Shown: piece after piece, positions 1 through 8,163 of the stretch
Position numbering within the stretch: the first letter of the stretch is position 1
Layout of the letters: each line of letters opens with the position of its first letter
Assembly (NCBI RefSeq): GCF_004137355.1
Contig: NZ_SDVB01000238.1
Location: 682,001-746,000, forward strand
Direction: 5' to 3'
Origin: Ciceribacter ferrooxidans
Lineage (GTDB): Bacteria; Pseudomonadota; Alphaproteobacteria; Rhizobiales; Rhizobiaceae
DNA length: 64,000 nucleotides
Translations under genes and position numbers: made by a program
Notes under the pieces: model-generated
Told to the model about the DNA's origin: nothing
Databases searched by the model: none
Seen by the model: the letters and a program-made list of their open reading frames with translations, nothing else

Positions 1-99
1 ACGCAGATAGGAGACCATGCGGCCGAACGGGTCGATCATGGGCGCGCTATCGGGCGCCGGGCCTGTGGCCTTTCCGAGCGAGCCGGGACTGTAGTTCAA
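1..99 (-). CDS. moaA: GTP 3',8-cyclase MoaA, 5' end only (partial)
   Basis: The reverse strand encodes 33 residues running off the left edge. They contain APMIDPFGR followed by a short stretch ending YLR, which is the segment just before the radical-SAM CxxxCxxC motif in rhizobial MoaA. MoaA converts GTP to 3',8-cyclo-GTP in molybdenum cofactor synthesis. The start is taken as TTG at 97-99 because a strong SD (GGAGGAG, reverse strand, 105-111) lies five bases upstream. A later in-frame ATG exists but has no comparable SD. The catalytic cysteines lie outside the window, so the call rests on the N-terminal signature only. Confidence 0.72.
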   Translation of the reverse strand, partial: MNYSPGSLGKATGPAPDSAPMIDPFGRMVSYLR

Positions 100-244
100 G
101 GCGTCTCCTCCGTTTTGAGGATAATCTGGTGACAACCTTGCGTCTCGTCAAGCAATCAACTCGGGCAGGATCGCGGCAAAATGGCTTGCACAGGCCGGAG
201 GCGCCGCTTAGTTCTTCTTTCCAGCAACGCGGGGACTATCGATC

Positions 245-607
245 ATGAGTGATTTCTGGCCGACCGAACTGAAGGTTTCCAAAGACCGCCGGCAATTGTC
301 GGTCGCCTTCGACGACGGCGCGTCCTTCGCATTGCCGGCAGAGATGCTCCGGGTTCTGTCACCCTCTGCGGAAGTCAAGGGCCACGGCCCGGGACAGGAG
401 GTGACGGTACCCGGTAAACGCAATGTGTCCATCACCGCAGTTCATCCGACCGGCAACTACGCCGTGCGTATCGCCTTCGACGACGGTCATGACAGCGGTA
501 TCTTCACCTGGTCCTATCTGCGGGAACTCGGGCAGAGGGGCGGCGAGCTCTTCGCCGAATACGAGCGCAAGCTTTCCGAGAAGGGACTGAGCCGGGATCG
601 TCTGTAA
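245..607 (+). CDS. DUF971 domain protein (GBBH-like N-terminal domain)
   Basis: This 120-residue protein is almost entirely one DUF971 / gamma-butyrobetaine-hydroxylase-like N-terminal domain. It begins WPTELKVSKDRRQLSV and contains the typical GNYAVRIAFDDGHDSGI block (about residues 75-92). Family members are small cytosolic proteins often linked to iron-sulfur or Mrp-type contexts, and their biochemical role is not settled. A GGGGA SD-like stretch lies about nine bases before the ATG. It diverges from moaA with about 145 bp between the starts. The next gene follows 21 bp downstream on the same strand, so the two may be cotranscribed. The family call is firm; no function is inferred. Confidence 0.85.
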   Translation: MSDFWPTELKVSKDRRQLSVAFDDGASFALPAEMLRVLSPSAEVKGHGPGQEVTVPGKRNVSITAVHPTGNYAVRIAFDDGHDSGIFTWSYLRELGQRGGELFAEYERKLSEKGLSRDRL

Positions 608-628
608 AAGCGAGAGAGGGGCAGTGGA

Positions 629-1216
629 ATGAATACCGCACGGCTAGAGGCATTCAGCGACGGCGTTCTTGCGATCGTGATCACGATCATGGTGCTGGAA
701 CTTAAAATACCCCATGGTGCAGAGCTCTCGGCGATTGTTCCGCTGCTGCCGGTGTTCCTGAGCTATGTGTTGAGCTTTGTTTACGTGGGGATCTACTGGA
801 ACAACCATCACCATCTGCTGACCTTCGGTACCCGCGCCACGGCGCGCGAGATGTGGGCCAACATGCACCTCCTGTTCTGGCTGTCGCTTGTACCGTTCGC
901 CACCGGATGGGTGGGTGAGTCCCACGGCTCGGCGATGCCGGCCGCCTGCTACGGCTTCGTCATGCTGATGGCCGCCATCGCGTACAAAATTCTTCAGATA
1001 CAGATCATTTCGTCGTCGGGTCGCCGTGATGAACTCAGGGCCGCACTCGGTCGCGATGTCAAAGGCCTGATTTCGCCGGTCATCTATCTGGCGGCGATCG
1101 GCCTCGCCTTCGTCATGCCCATGATCTCTTACGCGCTCTACGCCCTGGTCGCATTGATGTGGATCGTGCCCGACCGGCGGCTCGAACGGGTTGTCGGCGA
1201 AAAACGGGCGGCCTGA
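629..1216 (+). CDS. TMEM175-family (DUF1211) potassium channel-like membrane protein
   Basis: A 195-residue integral membrane protein with about six hydrophobic segments. Its first segment carries the family hallmark RLEAFSDGVLAIVIT (residues 5-19), matching the R-x3-FSDG-V-AI pattern of bacterial TMEM175 / DUF1211 channels. A conserved YWNNHHHLL block follows near residue 55. Bacterial TMEM175 proteins are small K+-permeable channels. The physiological role of most single-domain members is not established, so the channel role here comes from the family. The gene lies 21 bp after the DUF971 gene, with GAGAGGGG before the ATG. It converges on the MarR gene with a 13-bp gap. Confidence 0.85.
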   Translation: MNTARLEAFSDGVLAIVITIMVLELKIPHGAELSAIVPLLPVFLSYVLSFVYVGIYWNNHHHLLTFGTRATAREMWANMHLLFWLSLVPFATGWVGESHGSAMPAACYGFVMLMAAIAYKILQIQIISSSGRRDELRAALGRDVKGLISPVIYLAAIGLAFVMPMISYALYALVALMWIVPDRRLERVVGEKRAA

Positions 1217-1229
1217 ACAGCCCGCGGGA

Positions 1230-1697
1230 CTAGCCGGCGGTTTCTTCCTCAGCCTGCAGCCGGGCAATCAGGAGCTCCATCGACTCGGCCATGGCGAGGC
1301 ACTGGTCGATCGGCGTCACCGAAAGCGTTCTTTCGATCAGTTCGGTCTGGATCGTCATGGCGCGTTCGGTGACGTCGCGACCATTCTCGGTCAGGAACAG
1401 GCGCAATACGCGCTTGTCCTTCGGATCGTCGCGCCGCGAAATCAGTCCGCGCTTTTCCATCTGGGGCAGCAGCATGCTCATGTTCGAGCGGCCGACCAGC
1501 AGTTTGCGCGCCAACTCCTGCTGCGAAATCCCTTCATGTCGATAGAGATTGATGAGGATGTCGAGATGCGGGGTCTTGATATCGAGCGGCGCCAGGGCCC
1601 GTCCGAGCGCCGTCTGCATCATCTGGCAAGCACGGCCGACGGCGATCCAGCTTCGAAAACGCGGATGGTCCCACGGAAGGGATTGATTTTTGTTCAT
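1230..1697 (-). CDS. MarR family transcriptional regulator
   Basis: A 155-residue winged-helix regulator. The segment GISQQELARKLLVGRSNMS (about residues 60-80) is the recognition-helix region, followed by the wing (RRDDPKDKRVLRLFLT). MarR proteins are dimers that bind short palindromes and release them on binding a ligand or on oxidation. I take the start at the ATG at 1695-1697. An in-frame ATG eight codons earlier (1719-1721) falls inside the palindrome 1712-1727 and has no better SD. The gene is divergent from the alpha/beta hydrolase and shares its promoter region, so it probably controls that gene and itself. The inducer is unknown. Confidence 0.85.
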   Translation of the reverse strand: MNKNQSLPWDHPRFRSWIAVGRACQMMQTALGRALAPLDIKTPHLDILINLYRHEGISQQELARKLLVGRSNMSMLLPQMEKRGLISRRDDPKDKRVLRLFLTENGRDVTERAMTIQTELIERTLSVTPIDQCLAMAESMELLIARLQAEEETAG

Positions 1698-1711
1698 CGT
1701 TGTACTTTTAT

Positions 1712-1727
1712 TGTTCAGCATTGAACA
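1712..1727. promoter_or_regulatory. Palindromic operator candidate (TGTTCA-N4-TGAACA)
   Basis: A perfect 6+6 inverted repeat with a four-base centre lies between the divergent MarR gene and the hydrolase. It sits just upstream of the hydrolase SD (GGAGA at 1733-1737). Its size and place suit a MarR-dimer operator. Binding is inferred from position and symmetry only. Confidence 0.6.
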
Positions 1728-1745
1728 TCGTTGGAGAATCCCAAT

Positions 1746-2678
1746 ATGGCATCCTTCGCGCTCGAGGTCACCCGTTTCGGCTTCTCGCTCGCCGGTCTTC
1801 TGTCGCCCGGTCTTTCAGGGCGACTGGCTTTCTCGCTCTTCTGCCGCACGCCACCCCGTCGGCCGAAAGACGGCAAGGCGGCCTCCGCCCTCGCCACCGG
1901 CGCCGAGCAACTGGCGGGAGCCGAACGAATCGTGCTGCCGGTCTCCCGGGGCGCGGTGGCGGCCCGCCGCCTTGGTGCCGCATCGGCCGATGCGCCCCGT
2001 GTGCTCATCGTCCACGGCTGGGGCTCTCGCGCGGAATATCTGGCGCGGCTCGCCGCCGACCTTCACAAGGCAGGGGCCGAAGTGGTGCTGCTCGATCTGC
2101 CGGGACACGGGCATTCCTCGGGGCGGCATCTGAACCTGCGGCTTGCGGCGGAGGCGATCTGCGCCGTTCAGGAGCGGCTCGGCTTCTTCGACGTTGCGAT
2201 CGGCCATTCCTTCGGCGGGGCTTCGGTAATGACTGCGATCGGCGGCATCTTTCCCGGCGCCTGTCGCTTTGAGCCGGGCAGGGTGGTGCTCCTTGCCGCG
2301 CCGAGCAACATACACTGGGTGATCGACGGCTTCTGCGGGATGCTGAAGCTGCGCCCCTCCGTCCGTCGGGCCATGGTGAAGCGCGCCGAGGCGGTTGCGG
2401 GTTGTCCTGTCGATGCGCTCGACACCGTCCCGATCGCCGCGCGGATCGGCCGCGAGATCCTCGTCCTGCACGCAGAAGAAGACAAGGAGGTGCACGCCGA
2501 ACACGCCCGCCGCCTCGAAAGAGCCGGTCCTCACGTGACCGTCCGGTGGGCCAATGGCTTCGGGCACCGCAGGATCGTGGCGGCGCCGGATATCATCGCG
2601 GAGATCGCCTCCTTCGTCTTTGACGACGGCGCAGGAATTGCCGACGAACCGGAGCGGCGACTGTCGTCATCCTGTTAG
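1746..2678 (+). CDS. Alpha/beta hydrolase (serine hydrolase)
   Basis: A 310-residue alpha/beta-hydrolase-fold protein. The sequence shows VLIVHGWG (oxyanion-hole HG motif, near residue 90), DLPGHGHS, and the nucleophile elbow IGHSFGGAS (Ser near residue 150). A late GFGHRRI segment near residue 278 can supply the catalytic His. Substrate cannot be told; esterase, lipase-like or thioesterase activities are all possible. The start is ATG 1746 with SD GGAGA at 1733-1737. A TTG at 1731 in the same frame overlaps the SD and is unlikely. It is divergent from the MarR gene and probably under its control through the palindrome at 1712-1727. Confidence 0.83.
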   Translation: MASFALEVTRFGFSLAGLLSPGLSGRLAFSLFCRTPPRRPKDGKAASALATGAEQLAGAERIVLPVSRGAVAARRLGAASADAPRVLIVHGWGSRAEYLARLAADLHKAGAEVVLLDLPGHGHSSGRHLNLRLAAEAICAVQERLGFFDVAIGHSFGGASVMTAIGGIFPGACRFEPGRVVLLAAPSNIHWVIDGFCGMLKLRPSVRRAMVKRAEAVAGCPVDALDTVPIAARIGREILVLHAEEDKEVHAEHARRLERAGPHVTVRWANGFGHRRIVAAPDIIAEIASFVFDDGAGIADEPERRLSSSC

Positions 2679-2724
2679 GAAATCGGCTATACACGGGATG
2701 GCTTGTTCCACCCCGGAGGTTTCG

Positions 2725-3333
2725 ATGAAGACAATCCGTACCGTCGAGGAGCTCGTGGCGCGTTATGGCGAACCCGGCGAGGCCTCGCTGGTGAAGGTCA
2801 CGTCCTTTCTCACGCCGGCGTATCGGCGGATGATCGAGGCATCGCCCTTCGTCGCGCTCGCGACAATCGGAGAGGACGGGCTCGACTGCTCGCCGCGCGG
2901 CGATCCCGGCGGCGCGGTACGCATCGAGGACGAGCGCCGTCTCGCTCTGCCGGACTGGCGCGGCAACAACCGCATCGACTCGCTCCGGAACATCGTGCGG
3001 GATCCGCGCGTCGCGCTGATGTTCCTGATCCCGGGCTCGAACAGTGTGGTGCGGGTGAACGGCACGGCCGTGGTTTCGGTGGACGAGGCGCTGATCGACA
3101 GTTTCGAGGTGGAAGGCAAGCACCCGCGCAGCGTCGTGGTCGTCACCGTCGGCGAGGTCTATTTCCAGTGCGCCCGCGCCGTCATGCGCGCGGATCTCTG
3201 GAACGTCGACCGCTTTGTCGATCCGAAAAGCCTTCCGACACCCGGAGACATGCTGCAGGCGGCGAAAGCGGATTTCGACAAGGATACCTATGACCGGGAA
3301 TGGCCGGCGCGGGCCGCCGGGACGATGTGGTAG
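2725..3333 (+). CDS. Pyridoxamine 5'-phosphate oxidase family FMN-binding protein
   Basis: A 202-residue split-barrel protein of the PNPOx-like superfamily, of the kind annotated as MSMEG_1061-type FMN-dependent PPOX proteins. It shows the barrel entry PFVALATIGEDGLDCSPRGD (about residues 34-53), then LPDWRGNNRIDSLRNI and DPRVALMFLIPG. These are the strands and loop that hold flavin phosphate in the family. True pyridoxine biosynthesis is unlikely, since the PNPOx C-terminal signature is absent. The start is ATG 2725 with a strong GGAGGT SD at 2715-2720; the reading frame runs open further upstream without an SD. It converges on the diguanylate cyclase four bases downstream. Confidence 0.8.
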   Translation: MKTIRTVEELVARYGEPGEASLVKVTSFLTPAYRRMIEASPFVALATIGEDGLDCSPRGDPGGAVRIEDERRLALPDWRGNNRIDSLRNIVRDPRVALMFLIPGSNSVVRVNGTAVVSVDEALIDSFEVEGKHPRSVVVVTVGEVYFQCARAVMRADLWNVDRFVDPKSLPTPGDMLQAAKADFDKDTYDREWPARAAGTMW

Positions 3334-3337
3334 GCGG

Positions 3338-4408
3338 TCAACGACGGTAGATGAGCCAGCTCTTGGTGAAATCTTTCTTCATGCCGTCCTCGAACTGCCG
3401 GCTACAGTTACGGCCGGCATTCTTCGCACAATAGAGGGCGATGTCCGCCTTCGCGTAGAGCTCGCCCGGATCCTCGGCAGCGTTCGCCATGCACAGACCG
3501 AGAGAGAGCGTGATCGGTCCGTAATTAACCCCGGTCCTGGAATTCTTGAACGGTGTCAGTTCCAGCGCCTGGCGCACGCGCTCGCACATCTGCATGATCT
3601 CGTCGGGCGTGTTTCCGTCGACGATGATCGCGAATTCCTCGCCCCCGGTGCGGGATACGAAGACGTCTTTGCGGACATTCGTGCGGATGACGGTCGCGAC
3701 CGACGCGAGGATCTTGTCGCCGACAGGGTGACCATAGCTGTCGTTGATCTTCTTGAAGTGGTCGATGTCGGCCAGCACAAGGCCGGTCAGCGGCAGGTTG
3801 AAGCTGCCGTCATAGATCGCCGCAAGCTTCTCGTCGAAGGCGCGACGGTTCGCGATGCGCGTCAGCGAATCGGTATTGGCGATGCGTTTGTATTCGTCGA
3901 GTTCCTTGCGGACCTCGGCCATTTCCTGCGACTTCTGCTCGACGCTCTCGACGGTCTTCTCGCCGTGCGCCATGGTGTCGCCGGTCGCTTCCTGCAGGAG
4001 CGTGATTGCGCTGCGCAGGAGTTCGGCGCTGTTCTTGCTCTTGTTGTTGATGCGGGTGCATGTCTCGCCGAGCAGCTTGTTGTAGCTCTCGAGCGAACTC
4101 TGCTCCTGCTTCAGCAGTCCCAGCAGACCGTCGAGCTCCGTCACGATCCGGCTGTGAACATTCTCCATGATGCGCGACTGGTGGTGGCGCCCGAAATACT
4201 GTTCGCCGAGCGTGTCGAGTTCTTCCTGCGTCGCCTTGCTGCCGAGCGCGGAAAGCTCGCGCGTCAGTGCGGGATTGGAGCCGATATAGGCTTCGTAAAA
4301 AAGCTCGTAGTTACGCGGGATCGGCGCCACGCCCATGGTGCGCATGGCGTAGGTAATCTGCGCGGCGATGTCCGGAACCGGCGCCTTCGGCGTCACGCCC
4401 GTGTTCAT
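3338..4408 (-). CDS. Diguanylate cyclase (GGDEF domain, soluble)
   Basis: A 356-residue cytosolic protein with an N-terminal helical region (about 1-190, no membrane segment) and a C-terminal GGDEF domain. Visible features are DSLTRIANRRAFDEKL, ADIDHFKKINDSYGH (metal and guanine-site residues), and the intact active loop RTGGEEFAIIV near residue 256. These predict synthesis of c-di-GMP from two GTP. The position of the RxxD inhibitory I-site reads RKDV, so product inhibition is probably lost or weakened. The N-terminal half starts with a conserved IAAQITYAMRTMG block seen in rhizobial GGDEF proteins. It is transcribed alone from the 225-bp gap before the fumarase gene. Confidence 0.88.
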   Translation of the reverse strand: MNTGVTPKAPVPDIAAQITYAMRTMGVAPIPRNYELFYEAYIGSNPALTRELSALGSKATQEELDTLGEQYFGRHHQSRIMENVHSRIVTELDGLLGLLKQEQSSLESYNKLLGETCTRINNKSKNSAELLRSAITLLQEATGDTMAHGEKTVESVEQKSQEMAEVRKELDEYKRIANTDSLTRIANRRAFDEKLAAIYDGSFNLPLTGLVLADIDHFKKINDSYGHPVGDKILASVATVIRTNVRKDVFVSRTGGEEFAIIVDGNTPDEIMQMCERVRQALELTPFKNSRTGVNYGPITLSLGLCMANAAEDPGELYAKADIALYCAKNAGRNCSRQFEDGMKKDFTKSWLIYRR

Positions 4409-4580
4409 CGCGAAATCCCCCCTTCCTGTATCCCCTGATTCGTCTTGTTAAGATAAACTTCAACTGTTTGGAAATGCTTAATTCGACCAACCCCAATTAT
4501 AGTCGGGTTTCTTGCTGTCTGGTATTTGAGAAAATTCTTTAAAATGCTGATATTGCTTGTATCTCGTCTTTACATAAAGA

Positions 4581-4610
4581 ACGGCGGAGCGCCGTCTGAC
4601 GCTCCGCCGT
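4581..4610 (-). terminator. Intrinsic terminator after the class I fumarase gene
   Basis: A perfect 11-bp stem (4581-4591 with 4600-4610) with an eight-base loop lies 22 bases past the fumarase stop. Read on the minus strand the stem is followed by TCTTTAT, a modest U-tract. Confidence 0.75.
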
Positions 4611-4632
4611 TAATTTCTGCCCGGTTGTATTT

Positions 4633-6240
4633 TCAGTCGAGCTTGAATTCCTGGAAGAAATCATTGCCCTTGTCGTCGGTGACGATGAAAGCCGGGAAGT
4701 CCTCGACTTCGATCCTCCATACCGCCTCCATGCCGAGTTCCGGATACTCCAGAACCTCCACCTTCTTGATGCAGTCCTTGGCAAGACGCGCCGCCGGGCC
4801 GCCGATGGAGCCGAGATAGAAGCCGCCGTGCTTGTTGCAGGCTTCGCGCACCGCGCGTGAGCGGTTGCCCTTGGCGAGCATCACCATCGAGCCGCCGAAC
4901 GACTGGAACTGGTCGACATAGCTGTCCATGCGGCCGGCCGTCGTCGGGCCGAAGGAGCCGGATGCATAGCCAACGGGGGTCTTTGCCGGCCCGGCATAGT
5001 AGACCGGATGGTTCTTCATGTAGTCCGGCATGCCTTCGCCCTTTTCCAGCCGTTCGCGGATCTTGGCATGGGCGAGGTCGCGGGCGACGATGATCGTGCC
5101 GGTGAGCGAAAGGCGGGTCTTGATCGGGTGCTTCGTGAGCTCGCCGAGGATCGCGCTCATCGGCTGGTTCAAATCGATCTTCACGACGTTGGACGAAAGG
5201 GCCTTCTCGTCGATTTCCGGCATATACTTCGACGGATCGGTTTCGAGCTGCTCGATGAAGATGCCGTCCCTGGTGATCTTGCCGACGGCCTGGCGGTCGG
5301 CGGAACAGGAGACGCCGAGGCCGATCGGCAGGGATGCGCCGTGGCGCGGCAGGCGGATGACGCGAACATCGTGACAGAAATACTTGCCGCCGAACTGCGC
5401 GCCGACGCCCATCTGCTGGGTGAGCTTGTGGATTTCCTTTTCCATTTCGAGGTCACGGAAGGCGTGGCCGGATTCGGAGCCCTCCGTCGGGAGGTCGTCG
5501 AGGTAGCGGGCCGAGGCGAGCTTGACCGTCTTCAGGTTCATTTCGGCCGAGAGGCCGCCGATGACGATCGCCAGATGATAAGGCGGGCAGGCGGCGGTGC
5601 CGAGCGTCAGGATCTTTTCCTTGAGGAAATCGATCATGCGGTCGTGGGTCAGCAACGAAGGCGTGCCCTGGTAGAGGTAGGTCTTGTTGGCCGAGCCGCC
5701 ACCCTTGGCCATGAACAGGAACTTGTAGGCGTCCTCGCCTTCCTCGTAGATGTCGATCTGCGCGGGAAGATTGGTGCGGGTGTTCTTTTCCTCGAACATC
5801 TTCAAGGGCGCGAGCTGCGAGTAGCGCAGGTTCTTCTTCTCGTAGGCATCGCGCACGCCGTGCGCCAGCGCCTCGTAGTCGCCGCCTTCGGTCCAGACCT
5901 TGCGGCCTTTCTTGGCCATGATGATCGCCGTGCCGGTGTCTTGGCACATCGGCAGTACGCCGCCGGCGGCGATATTGGCGTTCTTCAGGAGGTCGTAGGC
6001 GACGAAGCGGTCGTTGTCGGTCGCTTCCGGGTCGGAGAGGATCGAAGCGAGCTGCTTCAGGTGTCCCGGGCGAAGCAGATGGTTGATATCGGCGAAGGCC
6101 GTCTCGGCGAGCAGGCGCAGGCCCTCGGGATCGACGGTGAGGATTTCCTTGTCGTTGAAGGTGGTCGTGGACACGTAGTCCGAGGAAATCTTGCGATAGG
6201 GGGTCTTGTCTTCGCCAAGCGGGAAAAGATCGTCAGCCAT
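4633..6240 (-). CDS. fumA: Class I fumarate hydratase (iron-sulfur)
   Basis: A 535-residue single-chain class I fumarase, which hydrates fumarate to L-malate in the TCA cycle using an oxygen-sensitive [4Fe-4S] cluster. The three expected cluster cysteines can be seen in [11 protein letters not shown] (Cys99), [17 protein letters not shown] and [15 protein letters not shown]. The C-terminal beta domain is full length, with [13 protein letters not shown] and [14 protein letters not shown]. The start is ATG 6238-6240; the ORF extends 20 codons further without an SD. It lies 149 bp downstream of fumC on the same strand, so the two fumarase classes are physically paired. A class I tartrate dehydratase is excluded by length and motifs. 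Confidence 0.93.
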   Translation of the reverse strand: MADDLFPLGEDKTPYRKISSDYVSTTTFNDKEILTVDPEGLRLLAETAFADINHLLRPGHLKQLASILSDPEATDNDRFVAYDLLKNANIAAGGVLPMCQDTGTAIIMAKKGRKVWTEGGDYEALAHGVRDAYEKKNLRYSQLAPLKMFEEKNTRTNLPAQIDIYEEGEDAYKFLFMAKGGGSANKTYLYQGTPSLLTHDRMIDFLKEKILTLGTAACPPYHLAIVIGGLSAEMNLKTVKLASARYLDDLPTEGSESGHAFRDLEMEKEIHKLTQQMGVGAQFGGKYFCHDVRVIRLPRHGASLPIGLGVSCSADRQAVGKITRDGIFIEQLETDPSKYMPEIDEKALSSNVVKIDLNQPMSAILGELTKHPIKTRLSLTGTIIVARDLAHAKIRERLEKGEGMPDYMKNHPVYYAGPAKTPVGYASGSFGPTTAGRMDSYVDQFQSFGGSMVMLAKGNRSRAVREACNKHGGFYLGSIGGPAARLAKDCIKKVEVLEYPELGMEAVWRIEVEDFPAFIVTDDKGNDFFQEFKLD

Positions 6241-6389
6241 TTTCGGAAAACCTTGGAAGCGATGGGATGGGATGGCGTGGTTTACGGGCACCGGTCGCAA
6301 AGATCAATGATTCTAAGGTTGCGGTGCCGTCGCGTCCTGAACATCCTCGGGCGCCTGCCGCCGTCTCCGGATCGCGAAAGGGCGCACGG

Positions 6390-7781
6390 TCAGGAGGGGC
6401 CGATCATCTTTTCCGGGCGTACGACCGCATCATATTGCTCTTCGCTGACCAGCCCGCTTGCGAGCGCCTCCGCCTTCAGTGTCGTGCCATTCCTGTGAGC
6501 GGTCTTGGCGATCTTCGCGGCATTGTCGTAGCCGATCACCGGGGCAAGCGCGGTCACCAGCATCAACGAGTTTTCGACACCCTTCTTGATGTTGTCCTCG
6601 CGGGCCTCGATGCCGGTGACGCAGTTGTCGGTGAACGACCGGGCGGCGTCGCCGAGGAGTTGCACCGACTGCAGGAAATTGTACGCCATCATCGGATTGT
6701 AGACGTTGAGTTCGAAATGGCCCTGGCTGCCGGCGAAGGTGATCGCCGCGTGATTGCCGAAGATGTGGGCGCAGACCTGTGTCAGTGCCTCCGACTGCGT
6801 GGGGTTGACCTTGCCCGGCATGATCGACGAGCCCGGTTCGTTTTCGGGCAGCGCCAGTTCGCCGAGCCCCGCACGGGGGCCGGAGCCGAGGAACCGGATG
6901 TCGTTGGCAATCTTGAAGCAGGCAACCGCCGCGGCATTGATCGCGCCGTGGGCGAAGACCATGGCGTCGTGGGCGGCGAGCGCCTCGAACTTGTTCGGTG
7001 CGGTGACGAAGGGCAGGCCGGTGATCGTCGCGATCTCCTCCGCCACCTTCTCGGCAAAGCCGACCGGCGCATTGAGGCCGGTACCGACGGCGGTGCCGCC
7101 CTGGGCGAGTTCGTAGAGACCCGATAGCGTGAGTTCGATCCGCTTGACCGCCGAGGCGACCTGGGCCGCGTAGCCGGAAAATTCCTGCCCGAGGGTGAGC
7201 GGCGTGGCATCCTGCGTGTGGGTGCGACCGATCTTGATGATATGGGCGAAGGATTTCGTCTTGGCATCAAGGGCCTGGTGCAGATGTTTGAGATTTGGAA
7301 TCAGGTGGTGGACGATCTGCTCTGCGCAGGCGATGTGCATGGCCGTCGGATAGGTGTCGTTCGACGACTGGCTCATGTTGACGTGGTCGTTCGGATGCAC
7401 CGGCTTCTTCGAGCCCATCACGCCGCCGAGCATTTCGATCGCCCGGTTGGAGATCACCTCGTTGGCGTTCATGTTGGACTGCGTCCCGGACCCGGTCTGC
7501 CAGACGACGAGCGGAAAATGGTCGTCGAGCGTTCCCTCGATCACCTCCTGCGCGGCATCGACAATGACATTGCCGATCTTCGGATCGAGGATGCCAAGGG
7601 CCATGTTGGCACGCGCCGCCGCCTGCTTGACAATGCCTAGCGCCCGTACGATCGAGAGTGGCTGCTTTTCCCAGCCGATCTTGAAATTGCCGCGCGAGCG
7701 TTCCGCCTGGGCGCCCCAGTAGCGGTCGCCCGCCACTTCGACAGGGCCGAACGTATCGGTTTCCGTGCGCGTCTTCGTCAT
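6390..7781 (-). CDS. fumC: Class II fumarate hydratase FumC
   Basis: A 463-residue class II fumarase (fumarase/aspartase superfamily), cofactor-free and homotetrameric. The superfamily signature [13 protein letters not shown] (about residues 317-329) carries the catalytic Ser loop. Also present are [13 protein letters not shown] and [19 protein letters not shown] with the active-site His. The start is ATG 7779-7781 with AAGG eight bases upstream. An in-frame GTG at 7788-7790 would sit on the SD. It is oxygen-stable, unlike the adjacent class I enzyme, so the pair probably gives fumarase activity under both low-oxygen and oxidative or iron-limited conditions, as in other bacteria with both classes. 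Confidence 0.95.
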   Translation of the reverse strand: MTKTRTETDTFGPVEVAGDRYWGAQAERSRGNFKIGWEKQPLSIVRALGIVKQAAARANMALGILDPKIGNVIVDAAQEVIEGTLDDHFPLVVWQTGSGTQSNMNANEVISNRAIEMLGGVMGSKKPVHPNDHVNMSQSSNDTYPTAMHIACAEQIVHHLIPNLKHLHQALDAKTKSFAHIIKIGRTHTQDATPLTLGQEFSGYAAQVASAVKRIELTLSGLYELAQGGTAVGTGLNAPVGFAEKVAEEIATITGLPFVTAPNKFEALAAHDAMVFAHGAINAAAVACFKIANDIRFLGSGPRAGLGELALPENEPGSSIMPGKVNPTQSEALTQVCAHIFGNHAAITFAGSQGHFELNVYNPMMAYNFLQSVQLLGDAARSFTDNCVTGIEAREDNIKKGVENSLMLVTALAPVIGYDNAAKIAKTAHRNGTTLKAEALASGLVSEEQYDAVVRPEKMIGPS

Positions 7782-8163
7782 CACTCCCACCTTCTTGCCG
7801 GAGATTGTCGCGTCCTTCAGGTGTTAATCTAGTCCGGCGCCCGACGGGCGCAATCGCCTGACGCAAATTTGAAAGGCAGCCCCGACCGCGATCGCCTGAG
7901 ATTTCCATTCAGGGTTGCGGCAGTGCTGCGGTGACGACCCGGTCCGGTCGGTTGTTTGGGAAAAATTAACGATATATTCGACTAGAATACGCGCTGTTTT
8001 CCGGAACGCCGCGCGGGCAGTCACATAATTTTTACGGGGCCGACGGCTCTGACCAGTCCGTGCGACCTTTTCATTGGAGAGCCGTTGGGCTAGTCGTCCG
8101 CGAAACGTCGATGATGGGCGAATCCGGCTTGCCGCAGCACCTGACTGGAAATTGAGAGAACGA
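7782..8163. other. 382-bp intergenic region between fumC and the L,D-transpeptidase gene
   Basis: Divergent promoter region for fumC and the transpeptidase gene. It holds an AT-rich stretch around 7960-7990 (AAAAATTAACGATATATTC) that could carry a promoter. There is also a small GC-rich dyad near 7838-7854. I see no ORF with an SD, RNA gene or clear operator here. Confidence 0.5.

Noticed and set aside
3215-4438. 407-residue plus-strand ORF
   Set aside because: Antisense shadow of the soluble diguanylate cyclase, overlapping the end of the FMN-binding protein gene.
5008-6498. 496-residue plus-strand ORF
   Set aside because: Antisense shadow of the class I fumarase, whose cluster motifs are on the minus strand.
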